64,000 bases of DNA, taken from contig JACKFC010000022.1 of the NCBI GenBank assembly GCA_020632665.1, positions 1-64,000 on the forward strand, given 5' to 3'. The notes below the pieces were generated by a model. The model saw only the letters and a list, made by a program, of their open reading frames with translations, was not told the DNA's origin and searched no databases. The stretch comes from Deltaproteobacteria bacterium. Its GTDB lineage: Bacteria > Myxococcota_A > UBA9042. How positions within the stretch are numbered: position 1 is the stretch's first letter; every line of letters starts with the position of its first letter. Below, piece after piece: positions 34,983-43,000 of the stretch. The position numbers were made by a program, and so were the translations under genes.

Positions 34983-35486
34983 ATGAGGGTCATCCTCCGT
35001 GAGAATGTGCCGAACCTCGGCAAGATCGGTGATATCGTCACCGTCGCCGACGGCTTTGGCCGCAACTATCTGCTCCCGCGCAACCTGGCCAGCCTGGCCA
35101 ACGAGCGCAACGTCAAGGAGCTCGAGCACCTGCGCCGCGTTGCCGAGGTTCGCCTCGAGAAGGCCCGCGTCGAGGCGTCTTCGGTCGCCGACCGCATGAA
35201 GGGTCAGCGGATCATCGTGAAGAAGCACGCCGGTGAGGACGGTCGCCTGTTCGGCTCCGTCACGCCGCGCGAGGTCGTCGACCTGCTCGCCGAGCGCGAC
35301 TTCATCGTGGACCGCCGCGATCTCAGCCTGAAGGAGCCGATCAAGACGCTCGGCTCGTTCGAGGTCTCGTGCAAGCTCCACGCCGCCGTGGCCTCGACCT
35401 TCACCCTCATCGTGGAAGCCCACGAAGAGGAGAAGGTCGAAGAGAAGGTCATCGACGACGACTACGACGACGACTACGACGATTAG
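34983..35486 (+). CDS. rplI: 50S ribosomal protein L9 with acidic tail
   Basis: 167 residues. The N-terminal domain (MRVILRENVPNLGKIGDIV, GFGRNYLLPRNLA) binds 23S rRNA; the long helix and C-terminal domain follow. The last 20 residues form an Asp/Glu-rich extension not typical of the family. A ribosome-binding AGGAGG precedes ATG by five bases. Ends at the terminator facing exbD. Confidence 0.97.
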   Translation: MRVILRENVPNLGKIGDIVTVADGFGRNYLLPRNLASLANERNVKELEHLRRVAEVRLEKARVEASSVADRMKGQRIIVKKHAGEDGRLFGSVTPREVVDLLAERDFIVDRRDLSLKEPIKTLGSFEVSCKLHAAVASTFTLIVEAHEEEKVEEKVIDDDYDDDYDD

Positions 35487-35510
35487 TCGGACGTCGGACT
35501 CGACGCGCGT

Positions 35511-35561
35511 CGCCCCGTCGGCGGGCCCTGGATTTCGGTCTAGGGTCCTGCCGGCGGGGCG
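35511..35561. terminator. Bidirectional terminator between rplI and exbD
   Basis: The inverted repeat 35511-35529 and 35542-35561 is about 18 pairs, with one mismatch position and a one-base offset, around a loop of about 12 bases. It sits between convergent genes and overlaps the exbD stop codon at 35540-35542. No long T run on the plus side, so efficiency is uncertain. Confidence 0.7.
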
Positions 35562-36028
35562 TCGCCGCTTTTGCCGCCGGGTGCTCCGCCGCGTCGCGTG
35601 GCCAGGCCGACGTTGCGGACGCCGAGCTTCTGCAAATCGGAGATGACCTCCATCACGCGCTCGTAGGTCAGCTTCTCGTCGGCCTCGATGCGCACCTGCA
35701 GGTTCGGGTTCTTGCCGACCTGCGCCGCGATGCGGCTGGCCAATGCCTTGCTGTCGGTCGGTTCGCCGGCCTCGTAGAGGTTGCCCTGGCGATCGACGCT
35801 GACGACGACCTCGCCCGGCGGAGCCTCCGCCGTCGAGGCGCTGCCGGACGGCAGGCTCAACTCGATCTCGCCACCGGCCGCGTCGGCCCGGCCCTGCTCG
35901 ACCATCGCCGCCGACGAGACCATGAAGACGATGAGCAAGGCGAAGACCACGTCGACCAGCGACGTCAGGTTCAGCTCGACGCCTTCGTCCTCGCCGGCCT
36001 CGACCGGCCACGCATCATCCTGCCGCAT
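35540..36028 (-). CDS. ExbD/TolR family biopolymer transport protein
   Basis: 162 residues. A single N-terminal membrane helix carries the functional Asp (NLTSLVDVVFALLIVFMV). The periplasmic domain follows and ends in a Gly/Pro-rich tail. ExbD/TolR works with ExbB/TolQ to use the proton gradient. The start at 36028 overlaps the 3' end of the ExbB-like gene by 14 bases. Which TonB- or Tol-type partner it energises cannot be told. Confidence 0.9.
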   Translation of the reverse strand: MRQDDAWPVEAGEDEGVELNLTSLVDVVFALLIVFMVSSAAMVEQGRADAAGGEIELSLPSGSASTAEAPPGEVVVSVDRQGNLYEAGEPTDSKALASRIAAQVGKNPNLQVRIEADEKLTYERVMEVISDLQKLGVRNVGLATRRGGAPGGKSGDAPPAGP

Positions 36029-36683
36029 GGCTCTCCCCCTCGGCAGGAGCCGCCGGTGTCGCGCCCCGCGCCTTGGCGAGGTGGTCGGCGACCTCTTCGA
36101 CCAGGAGCTGCAGCTCGAGCACGACGTGGGCGAGGTGGGCCTTGAGCGTCTGGTGCAGCAAGACCACGACCACGGCCACGACGATGCCGGCGGCGGTCGT
36201 GATCAGCGCCTCGGCGACGCCGACCGCGACCACTTCGTAGCCGGCCTGGCCCTTCTCGCCGAGGTCCTTGAGCGCCGTCATGATGCCGAGCACGGTGCCG
36301 AGCAGGCCGAGGAAGGGCGACATCGTGCCCAGCGTCGCCAGCAGACCGAGCCCGCGGCGGACCCGGATCGACAGCCGGCGGGCCTCGCGCGCCATCACCG
36401 CGAAGATCTCGCCACGATCGCCGCCGCGCATCGCCGTCTCGACGCCACGGCCGAGCACCGGCGCGAGCTCGTGGCTCGCCTCGGAGCAACGCGCTAGCAC
36501 CGTCGGCATATCGCCGGCCGCGGCGGCGTCGCGGACCCTGCGGCCCAATCGGCGCGCCATCGGTACCAGCCCGCGGACCGCCAACCAGCGCTCGACGAAG
36601 AGGGCGAACGCCCCGACCGCGATGGCCGCGATCGCGAACATCGTCGGCCCGCCGCGCTCGAAGAGGCCAATCAACTCGGACAT
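36015..36683 (-). CDS. ExbB/TolQ/MotA family proton channel protein
   Basis: 222 residues with three predicted membrane helices: near 14-34, and two in the conserved MotA/TolQ/ExbB region around 110-175 (PFLGLLGTVLGIMTAL and AEALITTAAGIVVAVVVVLL). AAGGAG precedes ATG 36683 by seven bases. Co-transcribed with exbD; no TonB or OM receptor gene nearby. Confidence 0.9.
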   Translation of the reverse strand: MSELIGLFERGGPTMFAIAAIAVGAFALFVERWLAVRGLVPMARRLGRRVRDAAAAGDMPTVLARCSEASHELAPVLGRGVETAMRGGDRGEIFAVMAREARRLSIRVRRGLGLLATLGTMSPFLGLLGTVLGIMTALKDLGEKGQAGYEVVAVGVAEALITTAAGIVVAVVVVLLHQTLKAHLAHVVLELQLLVEEVADHLAKARGATPAAPAEGESHAAG

Positions 36684-36794
36684 CCAGCAACTCCTTCGCA
36701 GCGGCGCGCGTGGCAAGGCACCGGCAGCGCCACGCAGCGCGCCGCAGCGTAGCAGAGCAACACCGACCGCGTCGCTATTCCCATCACGGCTGCG

Positions 36795-36847
36795 TTGACA
36801 GCCCGCGCGCCCGCGTCCGATCGTAGGGGCCCCCGCGCTTCGCGGGG
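36795..36847 (+). promoter_or_regulatory. Candidate promoter and leader hairpin before DHH gene
   Basis: A perfect TTGACA at 36795-36800, with only a weak -10 (GATCGT at 36819-36824, 18-base spacer). A perfect 7-pair hairpin follows (36831-36837 and 36841-36847, loop of 3), then a short T run. It lies only 20 bases before the TTG start of the DHH gene, so it may act as an attenuator or block the ribosome site. Confidence 0.4.
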
Positions 36848-36866
36848 CGTTTGCCCGGAGGCCCGC

Positions 36867-37868
36867 TTGCCCGTCACCGCCGATCCCGCCGCCCCTTGGC
36901 TCCTCGAACGTATCCACGCCGCCGAGCGCATCGCGCTGATGACCCACGTCGATCCCGATGCAGACGGCTTGGGCAGCCAGCTCGGCTTCTTCCACGCCGC
37001 GCGTGCGGCGGGCAAAGACGTCGTGATCGTCAACGACGATCCCTGTCCGGCACGCTACCGCTGGCTGGATCCCGAGGCCGTGATCGGCGACTTCGACGGC
37101 GCCGCCGCAGATCTCGAAGGGGTCGAGCTGGGCCTCTGCTTCGACGCCAACGAGGCGAGCCGCGCCGGTCGCCCGCTCGCCGCGCTGCAGCAGGCTGGCG
37201 TCCCCGTGCTGCTCGTCGACCACCACCGCCTGCGCGACGGCAACCCCTTGCAGGGCCTGGTGGCGACGCGTTTCTCGTCGTCCGGCGAGTTGACCTACCG
37301 CTTGCTGCAGGCGCTCGGTTGGCCAGTCGGAGCCGAAGCGGCACGCGGCCTCTACGCGGCGATGAGCTTCGACACCGGCAGCTTCCGCTTCCTGCGCAAC
37401 GACCCCGACACGCTGCGCGTCGCCGCCGAACTGCAGGCGACCGGCCTGGATACCAACCCGATTCAGGAGGCGCTCTTCGCCAGCCGGCCCTACGCCGAGA
37501 CGGTGCTGCTCGGGCGGATCCTGGAGCGGATCCAACGCAGCGCTGACGGCCAGGTCGCCTGGGCCGTGGTCCCGCCCGAAGCGATCGCCGACCTCGACGT
37601 GCCGCGCGACGCGGTCGGTGAAGCGATCCCCTTCGTGGTCGGCATCGAGGGCGTGCGCGCCGCGGCGATGTTCAAGCCCGGCCGCAATCCCGGCGAGTGG
37701 AAGCTCTCGCTGCGCGCCAAGGCCGGCGTCGTCGTCGGCGATATCGCGACCCGGCGCGGCGGTGGCGGCCACGACCAGGCCGCGGGCGCGACGCTCACCG
37801 GCGATATCGTCGCGCTCTGCGACGAGATCCTCGGCGAGCTGCAGGCCGCGGTGGAGAGGGCCGGATGA
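36867..37868 (+). CDS. DHH/DHHA1 phosphoesterase, NrnA-like
   Basis: 333 residues. THVDPDADGLGSQLG provides the first Asp cluster, LLVDHHR the DHH motif and GGGGHDQAAG the DHHA1 domain. NrnA-type enzymes degrade nanoRNA and pAp or related nucleotides; specificity here is inferred. I place the start at TTG 36867, which has GGAGG five bases upstream; a Met-less upstream frame to 36795 (TTG) coincides with the promoter. It overlaps the BFD-like gene by 4 bases. Confidence 0.88.
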   Translation: MPVTADPAAPWLLERIHAAERIALMTHVDPDADGLGSQLGFFHAARAAGKDVVIVNDDPCPARYRWLDPEAVIGDFDGAAADLEGVELGLCFDANEASRAGRPLAALQQAGVPVLLVDHHRLRDGNPLQGLVATRFSSSGELTYRLLQALGWPVGAEAARGLYAAMSFDTGSFRFLRNDPDTLRVAAELQATGLDTNPIQEALFASRPYAETVLLGRILERIQRSADGQVAWAVVPPEAIADLDVPRDAVGEAIPFVVGIEGVRAAAMFKPGRNPGEWKLSLRAKAGVVVGDIATRRGGGGHDQAAGATLTGDIVALCDEILGELQAAVERAG

Positions 37869-38104
37869 GTCGGCAGCCGACGAACGTGCCGAAGCGGGCC
37901 GCCAGCGAAGACGATCCGATCGTCTGCTGCTGCAACGGCGTGCCGCTCTCGGAGGTCGTCGACGCGATGGAGAACGGCGCTACCACGATCTCGGAGCTCT
38001 TCGACCGCACTTGGGCCGGCTGTGGTCCCTGCGGTGGCTCGTGTCAGCCCGACCTCGAAGCCCTGCTGGAAGATTTCCACGCCCGCCGGCGCGAGGCCGG
38101 ATGA
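37865..38104 (+). CDS. BFD-like [2Fe-2S]-binding protein
   Basis: 79 residues. Resembles the [2Fe-2S] domain of bacterioferritin-associated ferredoxin: VCCCNGVPLSEVVDAM near the start, then TWAGCGPCGGSC. Extra Cys (a CCC run and a third near GGSC) are present. Sits between the DHH and unknown protein genes with ATGA junctions on both sides. The role is unclear, perhaps electron transfer or cluster delivery. Confidence 0.85.
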   Translation: MSRQPTNVPKRAASEDDPIVCCCNGVPLSEVVDAMENGATTISELFDRTWAGCGPCGGSCQPDLEALLEDFHARRREAG

Positions 38105-39258
38105 GCCTGCTCGGACTCGGTGTGGAGCTCTCGCGGCTGCCTCTCGCGGCTGCGCTGGATATGTGGGCGAGCGCCCCCGCGGTCCTCGGCGCCGAGCCGG
38201 AGCGCGAGTTGGCGACCTGCCGCGTCCTCTGCGAGCGGGTCGTCCGCGGCGACGAATCCGAGCCCGGTGATCGCGCCGGCTGGCTGCTGCGGGCGGTGCT
38301 ACAGCGCGGCGCCGCCGGCCTGCACGAGCCGACCCGGCGTCTGCTGACGACCACGCTGCGCGACACCAGCGACCTCCTCGCCGCGGACGACGCCGATCGC
38401 CTGGTGCAGGCCTGCGTCGGCGAGGACGAGGCGCTGGCGTCGCTGCTGGTCGAACCCGCGCTGCATCGGGCCCGGCGCGACCCGCAGGCGCGGCACCAAC
38501 TCGAAGACGCTGCGCTCGCCGCCTTCGCCACGACGCCGGGGCGCTGGCGCGAGCACGCCACCGAGCCGATCCGTGACGCGTTGGTCGACGCCCTCTGCGC
38601 CATGGCCCTCGCCGCCGGTGAGGCGGAGCGGGCGTGGACGCTCGCCGAGGCGTGGCCGCCGGGACGCAGCGTGCTGGTCGACGTCGCCGCGAGCCTCGCC
38701 ACCGCGCACGCACACGGCCGGCTGGAGCGCCTGCTCGGTCGCTATGCATTCGGTGGTGTGGTCCGCAGCGCCGCGGTCGACGCGCTCTGGGCCGACGCCG
38801 AACGCCGGCGCGACGATAGCCTCGCGGCTTGGCTCGCCGAGCTCGAGCCCACGGCGGAAGCGTTGGCCCGGGTGCGGGGCTGTACGCCCTCGCCGCTCTG
38901 GGCCCGTCGGCGCCAAGCGGTGCTCGAGGGCTGGGTCCGTCTCGACCCGGATTGGCTGGTCCGCGCCTGCGCCGCCGAGCCCGACGCGGCAGACGCGCTC
39001 GACGCGCTGGTGGTCGCCGCCGCGCTGCAGCAGCGGCTCGCGGCCGAGGCGATGCGGGCGTTGATCGGTGTCGATCCCGATCGCGCCGTCTCGCGCGCGA
39101 CGCGGCGGCTGCGTGACGCGACACGGACCGGGATCGCCGGTCGTCGCGAGCTGGGGCGGCTGCGGCAAGATCTGCAAGACGCCGCGCAGGCCGCGGGCGA
39201 ACCGGGCCTCGCCGATGGCGTCGTGGCGCTCTTGGGGCGGGAGATGGCCGGCGGCTGA
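38101..39258 (+). CDS. Unknown Ala/Leu/Arg-rich helical protein
   Basis: 385 residues, starting MSLLGLGVEL. Composed mainly of short helical segments rich in Ala, Leu, Arg and Asp, resembling HEAT- or TPR-type solenoids, with no catalytic motif or signal peptide. ATGA overlap with the BFD-like gene indicates translational coupling. Convergent with the pilin-like gene at its end (15-base gap). I do not recognise the family. Confidence 0.7.
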   Translation: MSLLGLGVELSRLPLAAALDMWASAPAVLGAEPERELATCRVLCERVVRGDESEPGDRAGWLLRAVLQRGAAGLHEPTRRLLTTTLRDTSDLLAADDADRLVQACVGEDEALASLLVEPALHRARRDPQARHQLEDAALAAFATTPGRWREHATEPIRDALVDALCAMALAAGEAERAWTLAEAWPPGRSVLVDVAASLATAHAHGRLERLLGRYAFGGVVRSAAVDALWADAERRRDDSLAAWLAELEPTAEALARVRGCTPSPLWARRRQAVLEGWVRLDPDWLVRACAAEPDAADALDALVVAAALQQRLAAEAMRALIGVDPDRAVSRATRRLRDATRTGIAGRRELGRLRQDLQDAAQAAGEPGLADGVVALLGREMAGG

Positions 39259-39273
39259 ACGCCAGCGGCGCGG

Positions 39274-39843
39274 CTACTCGAGCTCGTCGACCAAGATCGG
39301 TTCGCGCTGCTCGCTGGTCAGGAAGATATCGGAAAATTCGCCGTCGCCGTCGAAGTCGGCGCGGGCCCGAGCGACCCACCAATCTTGATTCGCGTTGATG
39401 ATGTAGCCGGCGGGTGGCGCCTGCGGAGCGGCCGGGTTGCGGGCCCAGATCACGTATTGGAAGTAGACTTCCTGCTGCGAGGCGAAGCCGGCGCCGAGCG
39501 CGCACCAGCCGGGGTGATTGGCTTGATCGCCCGGCTTGTTGCAGTCGATGTCCCAGGTGCCCGCGCCGATCGCCCAGTCCATCGACTTCGGCCACCAATC
39601 GTCGAATGCGGTGCCGCTCGAAACGTAACGGTGGTAGGTCTGGTAGTACGATTCCTGCTTGATCCGGACGTCGCCGAGGAAGGCGATCGCCTCTTGGACC
39701 CGTGCGCGGCGCGCGAAGCGCTTGTAGGACGCGATCGCGGTCGTCGCGAGGATGCCGATGATCACGACCACGATCATCAGCTCGAGGAGGGTGAAGCCGG
39801 CGCGCCCCCGGTCGGCAGAAAAGTGATTGCGGATGCCCGACAT
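39274..39843 (-). CDS. Type IV pilin-like (pseudopilin) protein
   Basis: 189 residues. A prepilin peptidase site follows a short basic leader: G16-F17 in GRAGFTLLELMIVVVIIGIL, with the conserved Glu at +5. The C-terminal part has two Cys and aromatic-rich sequence (WWPKSMDWAIGAGTWDIDC). GGGAGG precedes ATG 39843 by five bases. It could be a major pilin or a minor/pseudopilin. Other pilus genes are absent nearby except pilB/gspE at 55162. Confidence 0.9.
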   Translation of the reverse strand: MSGIRNHFSADRGRAGFTLLELMIVVVIIGILATTAIASYKRFARRARVQEAIAFLGDVRIKQESYYQTYHRYVSSGTAFDDWWPKSMDWAIGAGTWDIDCNKPGDQANHPGWCALGAGFASQQEVYFQYVIWARNPAAPQAPPAGYIINANQDWWVARARADFDGDGEFSDIFLTSEQREPILVDELE

Positions 39844-39911
39844 GGCGACCTCCCGAGGCGCAACGCCCCACTTCATGCTGCGGCCCGCGTCCGCCTCGGT
39901 CAAGGAAGATC

Positions 39912-39925
39912 TGGCGCTTGCGCCA
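39912..39925. promoter_or_regulatory. 14-base inverted repeat between pilin-like and GDH genes
   Basis: TGGCGC-TT-GCGCCA, with perfect 6-base arms, in the 165-base divergent gap. A possible operator for either gene. Confidence 0.4.
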
Positions 39926-39939
39926 TGCCGCACTGCGTC

Positions 39940-39969
39940 TTGAATGGCCTCCGACGAGCGCGGTACAAC
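39940..39969 (+). promoter_or_regulatory. Candidate promoter of NAD-glutamate dehydrogenase gene
   Basis: TTGAAT at 39940-39945, an 18-base spacer, then TACAAC at 39964-39969, 39 bases before the ATG. Moderate match. Confidence 0.45.
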
Positions 39970-40008
39970 GCGCGCGCGGCGCTCCGATGCGGCGCAGGGA
40001 GGCATTCG

Positions 40009-43000
40009 ATGACGGCCACCAATAGCGCGCCCAGGGTCCAGCAATTCCCAGCCGATCTCGCACCGAAGCGGGCCAGCCACCGCGATGACCGCCGGGTCGA
40101 GATGGTTCGCCGCGTCACCGAGAGCGACCTCTGGCAGGACGACCGCGAGCGCCGCACCGCTGCCTTCCTGGCGCAGAGTGTGGTCCGTCGCGCCGACGAC
40201 GACTTCCTCAACCGCCACCCGGCCGAGGCGCTGCCGGGCCACGTCCGCTCTGCCATGCACGCGGTCAGCGACCGCCCTGACGACGCGATCAAGGTCGGTG
40301 TGCTGCTCCCCGAGCAGCAACGCCACGGCTACAGCCTGCCGATGGCGGTGCTCGAGACGTGCATGGGCGACCAGCCCTTCATCGTCGACACGATCAAGAT
40401 GGTCCTGCGTCGGATGGACATCCGGATCCTCGGCACGATGAACATGATCTTGCCGGTCGAGCGCGACGAACAGGGCAAGATGCTGGCGATCGAGAACGAC
40501 AACGCCAAGGCGAAGAACGAATCGTTCACCTGCCACTTGCTCAGCCTCGCCAGCGTGCAGGGCCGGATCGACCAGCTCCGCACCGCCATCCGCGATCACC
40601 TCGAGCGGGCGCAGCGGGTGGTCGGCGACTTCCGCGCGATGCGCAAGCTGGTCCGCGACGTCGACTCGACGCTGCATTATTGCGCCGAGTGCATGCCCGA
40701 CCGTTCGCGCGAATTCCTCGAGGTCGCGTCGTTCGGCGATTGGCTGGTCAACGACAACTTCGTCTTCATGGGCGCCTACGGCTTCGACGAGCACGGCCGC
40801 CCCACCGGGCGCTTGGGCCTGGGCCGCTACGACGCCGGCGGGCGCGTCGGCGTCGAGACCGATCCGCAGCGCGCCTTCACCGGGGACGCGCCGCTGGTCT
40901 CGATCCACCAGAGCCGCCACGCCTCGCCGGTGCACCGCGACGCGCGGATGCAGGAGGTCCGCATCCGGCTCTTCGACGGCGACGGCAACCCAGACGGCGG
41001 CGTCGTCTTCCAGGGCTTGTTCACCTACGCCGCGCTCACCTGCCCGGCCTCGACCGTGCCGACGCTGCGGATGCGGCTCTCGCACATGGTCGCCGCGGAG
41101 GACCTGGTCCCGAAGTCGCACCGGATGAAGCTCTTCTTGAGCTTCTTCGACCGGCTGCCGCTGACCTACCTCTTCGCCGCGAACGACGCCGAGGTGCAGA
41201 GCGCGATCAACGAGGCGATCGACGTCGACTTCGGCGGCGACGCGCGCGTCCACGCGATGGTCAGCCCGTCCAAGACGGTCGCGCACGTCTTCGTCATCGT
41301 CGCGGCCGGCCGCTACGGCGACCAGCTCCGGATGCGCGTGCAGGAGACGCTGCGGCGGGCCTATGGCGCCGACCACGTCGCCTTCCGCCTGTTGGTCGGC
41401 AAGACCGAAGCGACGATGTGGCATTACCTGCTGCAGTCGAGCGACGAGCTGGTCACCGCCGACGTCGACGAACTCTCCACCGCGATCGAGGCGATGGTCA
41501 GCCCATGGCTCGAGCGCCTGCGCGATATGTTGCGTGAGGCTGGGCTCGCCGAGGACACCATCGACCGACTCGCGCTGCGCTTCGGCGATTGCCTGCCCGA
41601 CGAGTACCGGCACCGCGTCCGCGCTGCCCACCTCGCCGAAGATCTGCGCAACTTCGAGTACGTCCTCGACGGCAAGGGCGCCCGCCTGGTGCTGCGGCAG
41701 GACGCCGACGACGAGCGCGACGGCACCGCGCGGCTGCTCTACTACACTCCGACCGACTCGGCGCTGACCGATATCTTGCCGGTGATCGACCACTTCGGGC
41801 TCCGCGTCCTGGGTGAGACGACCACGCCGATCGAGGACGCCCGCGGCGGTCGCTGCTATTTCGAGAGCTACCGCATCGACCTCTCGGCCGACCTCGGATC
41901 GGCGCTGCTCGAGCACGGCGGCGCGCTGCTCGAAGCGGTGAGCGCGGTGCTCGACGGGCGGATGAATTCCTCGTCGCTGAACCGCCTGCTACTGCCGGCC
42001 CGGCTGGATTGGCGCCAGCTGCAGGTGATGCGCGCGTTCATCGGCTACGCCCGTCAGCTCGGCGTCGCCTTTCCGCCGAACGTCGTGCAGCAGGTGCTGC
42101 AGGATCACGCGGCTGTGGCGCGGACCCTGATCGATCTCTTCGACGCCCGCTTCGCGCCGCGGCTCGGCGAAGCCAGCAGCGACGTGATCTCGGCCCACGA
42201 CGAACGCCGCAGCGCCCGCATCGAGGCGGTGCAGACGCGGTTCGTCGAGCAGCTCGAAGAAGTCAGCGACGCGGTGGCTGATAAGGTGCTGCGGATCTTC
42301 TACAACCTCTTCACCGCGACGATCCGCACCAACTTCTTCCAGCGGGCCTCGGTCGCGCGCGGCCTCTCCTTCAAATTCCGTTGTGCGGACGTGGAGATGA
42401 TGCGCGACCCGCGGCCGATGTACGAGATCTTCGTCTACGATCCGAAGGTCGAGGGCGTCCACCTCCGCGGCGGCCCGGTCGCCCGCGGCGGCCTGCGCTG
42501 GTCCGATCGGCTCGACGACTACCGCACCGAGATCCTCGGCCTGATGCTCACCCAGATGGTGAAGAACACCCTGATCGTCCCGGTCGGCAGCAAGGGCGGC
42601 TTCGTCATCAAGGTCAGCGAGCGCGACGACGCGGCCCGTCGCCGCCTCGCCGACGAGCTCTACAAGGTCTTCATCAACGGCCTGCTCGACGTGACCGACA
42701 ATATCGTCGACGGCAAGACCGTCTTCCCCGACGACGTCGTGGTCTGGGACGAGCAGGACCCCTACCTCGTCGTCGCCGCCGACAAGGGCACCGCGCACCT
42801 CTCCGATACGGCCAACGCCATCGCGCAGGAGCGCGGCTTCTGGCTCGGCGACGCCTTCGCTTCGGGCGGCTCGCAGGGCTACGACCACAAGCGCTACGGC
42901 ATCACCGCCCGCGGCGCCTGGGTCTGCGTGCAGCGCCACTTCCGCGAGATGGGCATCGACACGCAGAGCGATCGCATCACCGCCGTCGGCATCGGCGATA

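Noticed and set aside
39844..40008. tRNA or small RNA gene in divergent gap
   Set aside because: No cloverleaf, TTCG-arm or CCA-like feature found here or in the other gaps over 100 bases.
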